Of a stretch of 64,000 bases of DNA, positions 47,430 to 57,414 are shown piece by piece. The position numbers and the translations under genes were made by a program. Source of the stretch: Prochlorococcus sp. AG-311-J23 (GTDB taxonomy: Bacteria; Cyanobacteriota; Cyanobacteriia; PCC-6307; Cyanobiaceae). A model generated the notes under the pieces. That model worked only from the letters and a program-made list of their open reading frames with translations. It ran no database searches and was not told the DNA's origin. Positions within the stretch are counted from its first letter, which is position 1. The number at the start of each line of letters is the position of its first letter. The stretch spans positions 54,784 through 118,783 of the forward strand of contig QBVL01000003.1 in the NCBI GenBank assembly GCA_003284375.1, given 5' to 3'.

Positions 47430-49097
47430 ATGAAATCAACTCCCCTAGACAAGACTAATTTAGATCCAAATTTAGAAGAAGAATTAACGGTATCTTTAAG
47501 TTCCGAGGTTAGTAAAAGAAGAAATTTTGCGATTATTTCCCACCCTGATGCAGGGAAAACTACTTTGACAGAAAAACTTTTACTTTATGGCGGAGCTATT
47601 CAACAAGCAGGAGCAGTAAAAGCAAGAGGAGAACAGAGAAAAGTTACTTCTGATTGGATGGAGATTGAAAAACAAAGAGGAATATCAATTACATCAACTG
47701 TTTTACAATTTGCTTATAAAGAGAAGACGATAAATTTATTAGATACACCTGGTCACCAGGACTTTTCGGAGGATACTTATAGAACACTTGCCGCCGCTGA
47801 TAATGCTGTAATGCTTGAGGATGCTGCGAAAGGTCTTGAACCTCAAACAAGGAAGCTTTTTGAGGTTTGCAGAATGCGTCAGATACCAATTTTTACATTC
47901 ATCAACAAGATGGATAGGCCAGGTCAAGAACCTCTTGAATTATTAGATGAGATTGAGTCTGAATTAGGATTATCAACTTTTGCAGTCAATTGGCCAATTG
48001 GAAGTGGCGAGCTTTTTAGAGGTGTCGTTGAGCGTGCAACCAATGAAGTTGTTTTATTTTCTAGAGCGGAAAGAGGGAAGCAATCTAATGAAATAAGGTT
48101 GAAAATTAATGATCCGGAACTTAAAAACTTAGTAGAGGAAGAGCTATTGACAAAAGCACTTGAAGAGATTGAGATCCTTGATGAGGCTGGTTGTGACTTA
48201 AGTCAAGAATTAATCTTATCGGGCGAATTAACTCCTGTGTTTTTTGGATCTGCAATGACCAACTTCGGGGTTAGGCCATTTTTAGATAATTTTCTTGAGC
48301 TATCTCAGGGACCTGTAGCTCGAAATAGCTTTGATGGACCAATCGTTCCAACAAGAGAATCATTTAGTGGATTTGTATTTAAATTACAAGCAAATATGGA
48401 TCCAAAACATAGGGATAGAGTTGCCTTCGTGCGTGTGTGTAGTGGGAGGTTTAAAAAAGATATGACAGTTCAACACGCTAGGACTGGCAAACAAATCAGA
48501 CTTTCAAGACCTCAAAAGATTTTTGGTCAAGACAGGGCTGTTGTTGATGATGCTTATCCTGGGGATGTTATTGGTTTGAATAATCCGGGGATGTTTGCGA
48601 TTGGAGATACATTATTTATTGGACCGAGAGTTGAATTCGAGGGGATCCCATGTTTTAGCCCCGAGATATTTAGTTGGTTAAGAAATCCAAATCCTTCAGC
48701 TTTTAAAAACTTTAGGAAAGGGGTTAATGAATTAAGAGAGGAGGGAGCAGTTCAAATTCTTTATGATAAAGATCAAAGTAAAAGAGATCCAATTCTTGCC
48801 GCAGTTGGTCAGCTTCAGCTTGAGGTGGTACAGCATCGACTTTCTAGTGAATATGGTGTGGAAACAAGGCTTGAACCAATGGGTTATCAAGTCGCCAGAT
48901 GGGTAAAAGGGGGATGGCCTGCTTTAGAGGAGGTTGGCAGAATTTTTAATTGCAAAACGGTTCAAGACGCTTGGCTTAGACCAGTACTGCTTTTTAAAAA
49001 TGAATGGAATCTTAATCAATTAAAGGAAGATCATCCTGAAATGGAATTAAACTCAGTTGCTCCGGTGGTTAGTGGTGTTGATCCTGTTTCCCTCTGA
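47430..49097 (+). CDS. prfC: peptide chain release factor 3
   Basis: Translational GTPase that recycles RF1/RF2 from the ribosome. The P loop is [16 protein letters not shown] (about 30-45), G2 is [10 protein letters not shown]3 DTPGHQDF and G4 NKMDR. The [24 protein letters not shown] region separates RF3 from EF-G. Length 555 residues is slightly longer than E. coli RF3 (529), due mostly to the N-terminal extension of about 25 residues. Confidence 0.95.
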   Translation: MKSTPLDKTNLDPNLEEELTVSLSSEVSKRRNFAIISHPDAGKTTLTEKLLLYGGAIQQAGAVKARGEQRKVTSDWMEIEKQRGISITSTVLQFAYKEKTINLLDTPGHQDFSEDTYRTLAAADNAVMLEDAAKGLEPQTRKLFEVCRMRQIPIFTFINKMDRPGQEPLELLDEIESELGLSTFAVNWPIGSGELFRGVVERATNEVVLFSRAERGKQSNEIRLKINDPELKNLVEEELLTKALEEIEILDEAGCDLSQELILSGELTPVFFGSAMTNFGVRPFLDNFLELSQGPVARNSFDGPIVPTRESFSGFVFKLQANMDPKHRDRVAFVRVCSGRFKKDMTVQHARTGKQIRLSRPQKIFGQDRAVVDDAYPGDVIGLNNPGMFAIGDTLFIGPRVEFEGIPCFSPEIFSWLRNPNPSAFKNFRKGVNELREEGAVQILYDKDQSKRDPILAAVGQLQLEVVQHRLSSEYGVETRLEPMGYQVARWVKGGWPALEEVGRIFNCKTVQDAWLRPVLLFKNEWNLNQLKEDHPEMELNSVAPVVSGVDPVSL

Positions 49098-49152
49098 GGT
49101 AGATTAAGATCCAATATTAAAAAGAGTTCATAAATCTTTTTTTGAAAAATCT

Positions 49153-49842
49153 ATGAATCCTGGTAGCAATTCACAATCAAATTCAAACTCACAAGATCCA
49201 TATTTGATACTTGGAATAAATGAGGGTGCAAGTTTTGATGCTATTCAAGAAGCAAGAGATAAAAAGTTAATAGAGGTTGGTGATGACCAAATTACTAAAG
49301 CAAAAATAGAAGCTGCTTATGATTCGTTGTTAATGGTAAGTCTTAAGTCAAGACAGCTTGGTAATGCAAGTAACGAGGCAATAAATGCATCAAAGAAAGA
49401 AAATGAAGCCAAGAAAGTTGGGGATATAGGTCCTGGCTCCCTTATCACTAGGTTGAAAAATTTAAATCTTCCTAAATATGAGGCTTCAACATCTAATTTT
49501 TTACCAAGCTTAGAGTTGCCCTCTGGACAAGAATTAAATATACGGATATCTCTTGGAATATTAGCGTTTTTACTTGTTTTAATTGTGCCTTCTGAAAGTG
49601 TTGAATTAATACTTTCAGTCTCAACAATAGGCTTATTTATTAGTCAGTCTCGTAGAGGGAGGCCTTTCTTTTCCTCTATTCTCTGGTGCATTCTTCTTCT
49701 CAGCATTGGACTTCTTTCTGGTGCATTATTTTTGGGTGGAGCCCAATCATTTATTGATAATTCTGGATCATTGTCTTCAGATAAATTTGAGGCGATACCT
49801 GCAGTATTGTTGCTTTGGTTAGGTGTGATTTTCATTGATTAA
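49153..49842 (+). CDS. CPP1-like (chaperone-like protein of POR1) J-like membrane protein
   Basis: The N-terminal 60 residues form a J-like domain (DPYLILGINEGASFDAIQEARDKKL) without the HPD tripeptide, so it should not stimulate Hsp70. The C-terminal half has three to four hydrophobic helices (about 133-229). This matches the CPP1/DUF3353 family, whose plant member stabilises protochlorophyllide oxidoreductase in plastids. It follows prfC by 55 bases and converges with hslO over 4 bases. Confidence 0.82.
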   Translation: MNPGSNSQSNSNSQDPYLILGINEGASFDAIQEARDKKLIEVGDDQITKAKIEAAYDSLLMVSLKSRQLGNASNEAINASKKENEAKKVGDIGPGSLITRLKNLNLPKYEASTSNFLPSLELPSGQELNIRISLGILAFLLVLIVPSESVELILSVSTIGLFISQSRRGRPFFSSILWCILLLSIGLLSGALFLGGAQSFIDNSGSLSSDKFEAIPAVLLLWLGVIFID

Positions 49843-49846
49843 ATCT

Positions 49847-50746
49847 TTAATCGATTAATGATTTCAATTCTTCCTCGTTAATAAGATAAACATTTTTGCA
49901 GAATTGACATGTAAGTTCTGCTTTTCCATCGACCTTTATCATTTCCTTAAGTTCATTCTCTCCTAATATTTTTAATGCTGATAGGCTTCTTTCTCTTGAG
50001 CATCTACATTTAAAACTAACTTCCTGAGATGTGCCAATAATATCTGAATGAGATTGATCAAGATCAGGAAAAATTTCTTCAATAAGAGAAATAAGGTTAG
50101 TCTCTTTTTTGTTTAATAATTCACTAAAAGAGTAGATTTCTTTACATCGATCTTCAAGTAAAGCTATCAATGAATAATCTCGTTCAGCTTTAGGTAGTAT
50201 TTGCGCTAAAAGTCCTCCGCTACAAACTATTCCATCCTGATTAATTCGTTCTCCAACAAACACAGCTGATGGTGTTTGTTCAGAATGTAATAAATAGGAA
50301 GCTATGTCTTCACCGATACCTCCATTAATTAATTCAACTGTACTGTTGTGTGGTTCTCCTTTTCCTTCATCTCTAATGACGTGAAGATAGCCAATACCTG
50401 TGGCTTTTTTAAAATCAAATGAGTAGTGATTATTCTTATTTTTAACTAAGTCTAATTCAAGACTTGGTTCACCAACGTAACCCCTCACACTTCCATCTCG
50501 ACCCGCATCAATAGTTAATCCTTTTAGTGGGCCATTTGAGCTTACCCTCAAAGTAACCCTTCCATGATTTACCTTCATTGAACTTGCAAGCAAGAGGCTT
50601 GCACTCATGGCCCTACCTACAATTGCAGAAGTTAAATATGAAAGCGAGTGTCTTTTTTTTGCTTCTTTCGTTGATTCAGTTGTAGATACGGCGACCAGCC
50701 TTATTCCTCCTTTGGCAGCAGTGGCTCTAATTAGTGAGTCTGTCAT
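49847..50746 (-). CDS. hslO: 33 kDa redox-regulated chaperone Hsp33
   Basis: Holdase activated by oxidation and unfolding. The N-terminal [19 protein letters not shown] and [21 protein letters not shown] are typical. The C-terminal zinc switch is intact with KCRCSRERS and CQFCKNVY (CxC and CxxC). The ATG at 50746 is chosen (299 residues); an upstream start at 50785 would overlap the ABC gene. Confidence 0.93.
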   Translation of the reverse strand: MTDSLIRATAAKGGIRLVAVSTTESTKEAKKRHSLSYLTSAIVGRAMSASLLLASSMKVNHGRVTLRVSSNGPLKGLTIDAGRDGSVRGYVGEPSLELDLVKNKNNHYSFDFKKATGIGYLHVIRDEGKGEPHNSTVELINGGIGEDIASYLLHSEQTPSAVFVGERINQDGIVCSGGLLAQILPKAERDYSLIALLEDRCKEIYSFSELLNKKETNLISLIEEIFPDLDQSHSDIIGTSQEVSFKCRCSRERSLSALKILGENELKEMIKVDGKAELTCQFCKNVYLINEEELKSLID

Positions 50747-50762
50747 TGATTTGTTAAATTGC

Positions 50763-51389
50763 TTATTTAGGGAAAAGTTGACCATCGTTCAACTCATAAC
50801 TGTCTGTATTCAAATCTTTAAAAAGTTCGGGTTCATGGGTAACTATGAGGATAGTTTGCTTGTCTTTAAGCTTGGCGAGTAACTCTATTATTCCGTTTCT
50901 CACTGACCAATCTAAACCTGCGGTTGGCTCGTCCAATAAAAGCACCTCGGGACTCCTTAGTAGTTGAACAGCAATAGCTAGTCGTCGTTGTTGGCCTCCA
51001 CTAAGAGATTCAGGCGGCTTTTTTAAATCTAAGTCAATTAACCCCACTTTTTTTAGAGTTGAAATTTGCTCTTCAGTCGTTAACCTTTTGTGCCCAAGAC
51101 GTAATTCTTGAGCTACGGATAATCCTAGAAAATATCTTTCTGGAAATTGAAAAACCAATCCACATAACCACCTACGCTGACGTGCATTTAGCGTTTTGTT
51201 TAACCATGTGATCTCTCCTTTCTGATATCCCGATAGACCACTAATGATTTCTACCAATGTAGTTTTTCCACTTCCACTGGGTCCTCTAACAATTGTGATT
51301 TTTCCAGTCTTAAATTTTAAAGATAAATCTCTAAGGATTGGTTTCTCTGATGTAGAGGGATGGTAATAAATATTTTTTAAGCTAAGCAT
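50763..51389 (-). CDS. ABC transporter ATP-binding protein (ECF/CbiO-like)
   Basis: A 208-residue ATPase. Walker A is GPSGSGKTT (36-44), the signature is LSGGQQRR (129-136) and Walker B is LLLDEPTAG (150-158). The Q-loop [10 protein letters not shown] is the form found in ECF-transporter energising subunits and in plastid ABCI11-type proteins. No S- or T-component is adjacent, so its membrane partners are elsewhere or absent. It lies 16 bases before hslO. Confidence 0.85.
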   Translation of the reverse strand: MLSLKNIYYHPSTSEKPILRDLSLKFKTGKITIVRGPSGSGKTTLVEIISGLSGYQKGEITWLNKTLNARQRRWLCGLVFQFPERYFLGLSVAQELRLGHKRLTTEEQISTLKKVGLIDLDLKKPPESLSGGQQRRLAIAVQLLRSPEVLLLDEPTAGLDWSVRNGIIELLAKLKDKQTILIVTHEPELFKDLNTDSYELNDGQLFPK

Positions 51390-51504
51390 TCTTTTTGATT
51401 TAGACTTTGATCAAATAAATAATGATTTTTCTATTTTCTTTAATCAATTTACATTAGATTATGTTTGATATCTTTTAGTTTTTCTTTTTCAAGATCTATT
51501 GTTT

Positions 51505-51954
51505 ATGGAAGTTCGATTTCGTGAAGTTGATCCTTTCAATTGTTGGATATGGCTTAGATATTCAGGTGTCCCAAGTAAAGGTGAAAAAGATTACATTGAT
51601 GGCATTTTCGATTCTTGGTATGTACTTGGCCGACTTGGAGGATTTAATTCTGAAAATTTACAAACGCACGAAATGGGTTCTGATGTCAGTTGGATGAGCT
51701 ATGAAAATGACGATACCTCTTCTAGTCTTCCATCATTAATGCATAATCTTGGAGAATTTGAATTTAATGAGTGTTGGGCACGATGCTGGGTAGATTTAGG
51801 AACTTCTGACCTCATTGCAATTGATATTTTGATAAATGTACTCAAACAAATGGATGTTGATGTTCTGAAAATAGAGGAACTAATTATCGGAGGAGTAAAT
51901 CAAGATTGGCCAGTAGAGGAACATCCAGATGCAATTTTTTCTTCAAAAGATTAA
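51505..51954 (+). CDS. DUF3531 family protein
   Basis: A cyanobacterial and plastid family of unknown function. The N-terminal MEVRFREVDPFNCWIWLRY and the NECWARCWVDLGTSDLIAID core match. It is rich in Trp and acidic residues and has no membrane segment. The ATG at 51505 is chosen over a TTG two codons upstream. rsmE follows after 6 bases. Confidence 0.82.
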   Translation: MEVRFREVDPFNCWIWLRYSGVPSKGEKDYIDGIFDSWYVLGRLGGFNSENLQTHEMGSDVSWMSYENDDTSSSLPSLMHNLGEFEFNECWARCWVDLGTSDLIAIDILINVLKQMDVDVLKIEELIIGGVNQDWPVEEHPDAIFSSKD

Positions 51955-51960
51955 TTTTCT

Positions 51961-52725
51961 ATGGCTGAGAAAAGAAGATTATTTATAAATCCAAATCGAT
52001 TAAGTGATGAAATCGATTCAAAAGGAGAGTTGATATTGACCTCTAATGAATCACATTATTTAACTAGGGTTATGAGGATGAGATCGGAAGATCTTTTAGA
52101 AGTCATTGATGGACAAGGTCATGTTTGGAACGCAAAAATTGTTGAAAAAAAAACTATAAAACTTACCGATGGTTTTGATAAACCTCTTCAAGTAGTCTCA
52201 AGACAGAGCCCATTAATATGTATTGCTGTAGTTATTCCAAAAAATGGGTTTGAAAACTTTTTGCAAATGAGTTGTGAAATAGGCGTTGACATTATTCAAC
52301 CATTAATTTCAAAACGATCAGTAGTTAAAGAATGCAGTTGCGAAAAAACTATCAGATTTCAAAAAATCATTCATGAAGCCGTTGAGCAATCTGAAAGACT
52401 CTGGAGTCCCGAATTAATGCAGGCATTGACATTTCCGAATTGGATAAATGATTTACATCCCGAAGCTCATATCGGATTTGCAGCAACACGCATTGAAGAC
52501 TTGCAAGATTGTGTGAATTGGATAAAAGAAACACCATATGAAGTTAATCAAGTTTGGATGGTAATTGGCCCAGAGGGAGGCTGGAATAAAGATGAAGAGG
52601 AATTAGCTTTTGAAGCTGGTTTGGTTGGGGTGTCTATGGGAGAAACTATTTTGAGGACATCAACAGCTGCCGTAAGTGCCTGTCAAATAATGACTTTATG
52701 GAGAAGACTTAAATCATCATTTTAA
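51961..52725 (+). CDS. rsmE: 16S rRNA (uracil(1498)-N(3))-methyltransferase
   Basis: SPOUT-class methyltransferase that methylates U1498 of 16S rRNA. The N-terminal PUA-like domain has SHYLTRVMRMRSEDLLEVIDG. The trefoil knot has WMVIGPEGGWNKDEE and MGETILRTSTAAVSA. Length 254 residues is normal. Close spacing to the DUF3531 gene suggests one operon. Confidence 0.94.
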   Translation: MAEKRRLFINPNRLSDEIDSKGELILTSNESHYLTRVMRMRSEDLLEVIDGQGHVWNAKIVEKKTIKLTDGFDKPLQVVSRQSPLICIAVVIPKNGFENFLQMSCEIGVDIIQPLISKRSVVKECSCEKTIRFQKIIHEAVEQSERLWSPELMQALTFPNWINDLHPEAHIGFAATRIEDLQDCVNWIKETPYEVNQVWMVIGPEGGWNKDEEELAFEAGLVGVSMGETILRTSTAAVSACQIMTLWRRLKSSF

Positions 52726-52788
52726 GTTTGTATATTTTTGATCATAAAAACGTCTATTGTTTAGAAAGAGGCACGCTGATTAGAAACG

Positions 52789-53532
52789 ATGGGTAACTTG
52801 TCTTTTATTGGCGGTATTTGGATTAATGCTTTTTTGATTAATTTCTTGTTGATATTTTTGGGACAAAGGCTTCCATTGTTAACTAAGAAAGGTTGGATTC
52901 ATGCTGGAGTACTTGGAACCCTTTTATTAGGATCTATTGGTTGGAATGGTTGGATTTCAGTGTTTGTCTATCTCTTGTTGGGAACTTTAGTTACAAAAAT
53001 TGGATACAAAAATAAGGCTTCCCGAGGTATTGCTGAAGCTAGAGGTGGTAAACGTGGCCCTGAAAATGTTTGGGGCTCTGCTGCAACAGGCTGCTCACTT
53101 GCCTTATTAAGTTGTTTTTGGCCAAATTTTTTAAATTTATTCATGGTGGGTTTTGCTTCTAGTTTCAGTGCAAAACTTTCCGATACCTTTTCAAGTGAAA
53201 TTGGTAAAAGATTTGGTAAAAGAACTTTTCTAATTACGACTTTAAAGCCAGTTTCAGCAGGAACAGAGGGGGCAATAAGCATCGAAGGTTCTATAGCTGG
53301 TTTGTTAGGAAGTTTTATCATGACTGTGTTTATGCTTAATCTATCGATCATTTCTGGACTATCTGTTGCTTTTATAGTCTTCTTATCTGGCTATTTAGCA
53401 ACTTTTTTGGAAAGTTATATTGGAGCAGTGGTACAAAATAAGATTAATTGGATGACGAATGAATTAGTTAACTCTATCCAGACATCTATAGCCGCTATTA
53501 TTTCTATCTTTTTATATTTGAAGTTTGTTTGA
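52789..53532 (+). CDS. DUF92/VTE6-like phytyl-phosphate kinase
   Basis: A 247-residue membrane protein with about six helices. The signature region includes GKRGPENVWGSAATG and LSDTFSSEIGKRFGKR, then LKPVSAGTEGAISIEGSIAG. The plant homologue VTE6 phosphorylates phytyl phosphate for tocopherol and phylloquinone synthesis from chlorophyll phytol. A phytol-salvage role here is inferred from that family. Confidence 0.85.
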   Translation: MGNLSFIGGIWINAFLINFLLIFLGQRLPLLTKKGWIHAGVLGTLLLGSIGWNGWISVFVYLLLGTLVTKIGYKNKASRGIAEARGGKRGPENVWGSAATGCSLALLSCFWPNFLNLFMVGFASSFSAKLSDTFSSEIGKRFGKRTFLITTLKPVSAGTEGAISIEGSIAGLLGSFIMTVFMLNLSIISGLSVAFIVFLSGYLATFLESYIGAVVQNKINWMTNELVNSIQTSIAAIISIFLYLKFV

Positions 53533-53537
53533 AATAT

Positions 53538-54185
53538 TTATTTTAAATCAGCCCAATTTTTTAATGCTGGCCATTCACTAATTTGGTCATAAATCCATTT
53601 ATGACCCTTAGTATTCAGATGTATTCCATCCGTTGAGAGTAATTCTTTAAATGATAATAAGTTGATCATTTTTTTGTGAATAGATAAAAACGGGACATTT
53701 AATTCTAAGCAAGTTTCTTCAATTTTATTTTCATACTTAGAACAAGCTTGATTTGAATACCAAAGACATTCTGCAAAAGGCATTGAGTCTTCATTAACAG
53801 GAGTTAATCCAAGAACCATTATATTTACTTCATTCTTAATTTCGTTTATTAATTGTTTTAAGCCAAATTTAAAAGCATCCTCGGAAAGCTGTGGTCTGCC
53901 ATCTTTTCTTCCGATTTTAGCTGTATCATTTAAACCAATTGATAGTAAAATACCTTCAGGAACTTTTCTCCTTAATTCTCCCCTCGTTGCCCACTCATTC
54001 TTATATCTTATAGCAACTTTCTCTAATCCATCTCCTCTTACTCCAAGGGAATAAATGATAGGGGCACCATCTATATTTAACCAGTTTTGTCTTAATCTTT
54101 CAGACCATCCGCCTCCTTCTAGATCTCCCCATCCGTAAACCCCACTATCTCCAATTATGATTAACTTTTTCTGATATTTATTCAT
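53538..54185 (-). CDS. SGNH/GDSL-type hydrolase
   Basis: Serine esterase of the SGNH fold. The catalytic blocks are complete: IIGDSGVYGWG (Ser14), GVRGDG (Gly near 51), SIGLNDTA (Asn86) and DGIHLNTKGH (Asp186, His189). No signal peptide is visible, so it is probably cytosolic. It lies 24 bases after phnE and is the last gene of the aspC-phn transcript. The substrate is unknown. Confidence 0.85.
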   Translation of the reverse strand: MNKYQKKLIIIGDSGVYGWGDLEGGGWSERLRQNWLNIDGAPIIYSLGVRGDGLEKVAIRYKNEWATRGELRRKVPEGILLSIGLNDTAKIGRKDGRPQLSEDAFKFGLKQLINEIKNEVNIMVLGLTPVNEDSMPFAECLWYSNQACSKYENKIEETCLELNVPFLSIHKKMINLLSFKELLSTDGIHLNTKGHKWIYDQISEWPALKNWADLK

Positions 54186-54209
54186 AAGTCGATATGTTGA
54201 ATAAAATAA

Positions 54210-55760
54210 CTAACTAATGAAATTGTTGGTTGAATTGTTTAACCAATAATTTTGAGAGGTGTTAAATAAAAATTCTCCTGTAATTGTTAATAAAGAGAAA
54301 GCAGCAGTTATTATCATGACTTGTGCCCAATCGAATGAGCTTAGTGATTCCTGTAATTGCCACCCTAATCCTACTCCTCCGACTGCACCTATAATTGCTG
54401 TTTCCTTTAGGATTACGTCAATTCTGTATGCTCCATAAGCTAAGTAACTATTACTTTGGGGGGCTAATATTCCATAAAGCGTTGCTGATTGCTTGCTTGA
54501 ACCATTGCTTTTAATCGCTCGATAAATACTTTTTTCTTGATTTAGTATGTTATCTGTAAGTAACCTTCCCATGACTCCCATATGTGTAATTCCAAGTGAT
54601 AATGCGGCTACAGATATATTAGGATTAGTAAAAAGAAGAATAAGTATAGTGGTCAATGGAGGAGGTATCAATCTAAAGAAGATCCAAATAAGATTTTGAA
54701 CTTTTAGAGAGAATTTACCTGGAAATAATACTAGTAAAAGTGGAGGTGTCCCTATTGCAATCCCAGAGGCAAAAAAAGTTATTAAAATTGTTGCAATGAT
54801 TAGTTTAAACAGAGGTAAGGTATTAAATCCATTTCTTATCTCTAAGAATGAAGGTAAATTTAAATACGAGAAGCTTAATGGAGTAAATAACTCAAAATTT
54901 AGATTATAAAGCCAACTAATACCTAACGATAGAGATAGTGTAAATATTGAGATTGAAATTGAGAAAGAATTTTTCAAACTAATATTCTCAGATAAATAAC
55001 TTCTAAAAGATCTTATAAATTTCTCAAGTAAAATCATTACTAACCAAAGCATCCACAAACAAGTCCACATTTCATTGAACTCAAAGGATTTTAAAGTTAA
55101 ATATAGTTCTGTTCCTATACCTCCTAATCCAAATATTCCAAGTAATGTTACACCCCTAATTGCACATTCAAATCTGTAACTTCCATATGTAAATACGATA
55201 GGTATCAACTTTGGTAGTAGAATAGTTATAAATGAGCTAATAATATTAGATCCAGTTTGCTTAATTGCTATTAGAGGTTGTATGTCAAAACTATCTAGTT
55301 GCTCTGAAATTACTCTTGCTGTTAAGGCTGAATAGGGAATGACTATAGATATAATTGCCACCCAAACATTCAAACCTGAAATTTGAATAAATAGCAAGCC
55401 CCAAACTACTTCATGTATTGATCTGGGAATTGCTAATGAGTATTTTATGAATTTACCTAAACAAGAAAATTTAGGAATACTTTTCCAAAATAAATCTGTA
55501 GATAGTACACCTAAAACAATTCCAATAAGCATACTTATAACCCAGCTAATTAAAGCAGTAGCGATTGTTATTTGAAGTCCTTCCCATGCGCTTTTTACTA
55601 CTTCTTGATTAAACGAAGGTTTTATTGCTGAGCTTATGAATTGAAATATGATATTTAGACCCCCAATATGAAATCCTTTGATGATTTCTATTAGAATGGG
55701 AATGTAGGCTATTGATGGGATTAATGTTAATGAAGTTGATACTGGTTTTATTAATTTCAT
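54210..55760 (-). CDS. phnE: phosphonate/phosphite ABC transporter permease, double-length
   Basis: Inner-membrane permease of 516 residues with about eleven to twelve helices. Two BPD-type permease halves are fused: the first has the EAA-like loop of IAIKQTGSNIISSFITILLPKL (about 180), the second the RAIKSNGSSKQSATLYGILAPQ loop (about 420). Usual PhnE proteins are about 270 residues and dimerise, so one chain may supply both halves. It lies 6 bases after phnC. Confidence 0.88.
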   Translation of the reverse strand: MKLIKPVSTSLTLIPSIAYIPILIEIIKGFHIGGLNIIFQFISSAIKPSFNQEVVKSAWEGLQITIATALISWVISMLIGIVLGVLSTDLFWKSIPKFSCLGKFIKYSLAIPRSIHEVVWGLLFIQISGLNVWVAIISIVIPYSALTARVISEQLDSFDIQPLIAIKQTGSNIISSFITILLPKLIPIVFTYGSYRFECAIRGVTLLGIFGLGGIGTELYLTLKSFEFNEMWTCLWMLWLVMILLEKFIRSFRSYLSENISLKNSFSISISIFTLSLSLGISWLYNLNFELFTPLSFSYLNLPSFLEIRNGFNTLPLFKLIIATILITFFASGIAIGTPPLLLVLFPGKFSLKVQNLIWIFFRLIPPPLTTILILLFTNPNISVAALSLGITHMGVMGRLLTDNILNQEKSIYRAIKSNGSSKQSATLYGILAPQSNSYLAYGAYRIDVILKETAIIGAVGGVGLGWQLQESLSSFDWAQVMIITAAFSLLTITGEFLFNTSQNYWLNNSTNNFIS

Positions 55761-55766
55761 TATGAA

Positions 55767-56501
55767 TTAAAATAGCCAATCAAACTCTGATTGATTAATA
55801 TTATTAATTTCACTATCTATTACAATCTCTCCATCTTTTAACCCAACAACTCTATTGAAATTATTTATTAAATTTATTTGGTGAAGACTTATAAGTATGG
55901 TCTCAGGGATTTTAATTCTAAGATAGTTTTTTTGATTAATAAATAAATTTAAGATATTTTTTGATAATAGAGGGTCTAAATTTGAGAAAGGTTCGTCTCC
56001 AAGCAAGATCTCTGGTTCTTGTCTTAAAAGACGTGCAATTGCTATTCTTTTTTTTTGACCACCAGAAAGTTTATTTATATAAGAATAAATAGTTTTTTTA
56101 GGGAGAAAGACTGCTGCTATGCAGTCTTGGCATAAACCTTGATCTAAGACTCCTAGGAGATTTTTTAAAGCCCATATGAAATTGTTTTTACCTAATGCAC
56201 CGCAGTTTATATTCTGAGCGACATTTAACTCTTCTATTAAAGATAAATCCTGCCATATAGTTCCTATTTTTGACGACTCAATATTAGAGATATTGTTAAT
56301 GTGAGAACCTTTCCACATTACATCCCCTTCGTTTGGGATTAGTGATCCATTCGCGATCGAGATTAATGTACTTTTGCCAGAACCACTCTTGCCAATAAGC
56401 GCTATCTTCTCACCTTGATTTATTGTTAAATTAATATTTTTTACTCTAATACTTTCTTTACTATGATGGCTTATATTCTTTAATTCTAGTAACTTAGTCA
56501 C
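55767..56501 (-). CDS. phnC: phosphonate ABC transporter ATP-binding protein
   Basis: ATPase of 244 residues. Walker A is IGKSGSGKST (36-45), the signature is LSGGQKKRIAIA and Walker B runs into LLGDEPFSNLD. The H-loop is LISLHQINL. The first 4 bases overlap the end of phnD, an ATGA coupling. It energises import through the PhnE fusion. Confidence 0.9.
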   Translation of the reverse strand: MTKLLELKNISHHSKESIRVKNINLTINQGEKIALIGKSGSGKSTLISIANGSLIPNEGDVMWKGSHINNISNIESSKIGTIWQDLSLIEELNVAQNINCGALGKNNFIWALKNLLGVLDQGLCQDCIAAVFLPKKTIYSYINKLSGGQKKRIAIARLLRQEPEILLGDEPFSNLDPLLSKNILNLFINQKNYLRIKIPETILISLHQINLINNFNRVVGLKDGEIVIDSEINNINQSEFDWLF

Positions 56502-57409
56502 TTAATTTTTCCAATTTCTCTACCTACCTTTTCTATTTGATTATAATTCTCGTTTTTTGATATTATAAATTTCTTTGCACTAAATAATTCGAGAATTTGC
56601 TTTTGTTTTTTTGACTTTTCATTGAAACTTAAAAATACATTCGTAAGGTCTTTCGTAAAACCTTCTTTGAACTTTTTATCTAGGTTTCCTTGAGCAAGCC
56701 AATGATAATTATGATAAGAGGGAGTCTTCCAAATCACAAAGACTTTTGAGGGATCCACGCGTCCTCTCTCAAGATTTCTCTTCCATACTTTTTCGCTAAG
56801 AGCACCTGCTTCATATGAACCACTTTGCACAAGCATTAATGTTGCATCGTGGCTACCACTAAAACCTGGTCTTGAACCTTTGAAATCTTGAAGTTGCAAA
56901 CTTGCGTTGCTTAAAAAATATTGAGGCATCAATCTTCCTGATGTTGAACTTTCAGAGCCAAAAGTAAAACGCTTGCCTTTTAGTGTTGTTAAGTCATTTA
57001 TGTTATTTATTTTTTGGATTGAACTTTTCTTGTTTGCGATAAAAACACTATGGAATTTTTCATCAATATCTCTTTGTGCTATTACCTTGGATCCTTTGGT
57101 TTGAAGTCTTGCTTGTACACCCGTTAAAGCACCGAACCATACTAAATCTAAATCTCCGGTCCTAAAAGCTGTTACAGCTGCAGCATAATTAGTAACTGGT
57201 TTATAACGGACTTGAACATTGAGCTGCTCGCTTAATTCAGAGGATAAAACACCATATAAACGATTCAGGTGCTCTGGGTTTTGATCTGGTATTGCCCCAA
57301 TATAGAGAATATCTTCTGCTTTTAATGAACCAATAAAAAATAAATTAGATATTGATAAAACTGAAATGGCTAATTTTATGAGTCGAGTTCCTCTTGAGCT
57401 CTGGTACAT
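56498..57409 (-). CDS. phnD: phosphonate/phosphite ABC transporter substrate-binding protein
   Basis: Periplasmic binding protein of 303 residues. The signal peptide covers about 1-31, with cleavage after LKA. Ligand-binding segments GAIPDQNPEHL, DLDLVWFGALTG, FTFGSESSTSGRLMPQYF and SGSHDATLMLVQSGSYEAGA match PhnD/PtxB proteins. Prochlorococcus PhnD-type proteins have been shown to bind phosphite or methylphosphonate; the ligand here is not determined. It begins 5 bases after aspC. Confidence 0.9.
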   Translation of the reverse strand: MYQSSRGTRLIKLAISVLSISNLFFIGSLKAEDILYIGAIPDQNPEHLNRLYGVLSSELSEQLNVQVRYKPVTNYAAAVTAFRTGDLDLVWFGALTGVQARLQTKGSKVIAQRDIDEKFHSVFIANKKSSIQKINNINDLTTLKGKRFTFGSESSTSGRLMPQYFLSNASLQLQDFKGSRPGFSGSHDATLMLVQSGSYEAGALSEKVWKRNLERGRVDPSKVFVIWKTPSYHNYHWLAQGNLDKKFKEGFTKDLTNVFLSFNEKSKKQKQILELFSAKKFIISKNENYNQIEKVGREIGKIK

Positions 57410-57414
57410 GCCTT

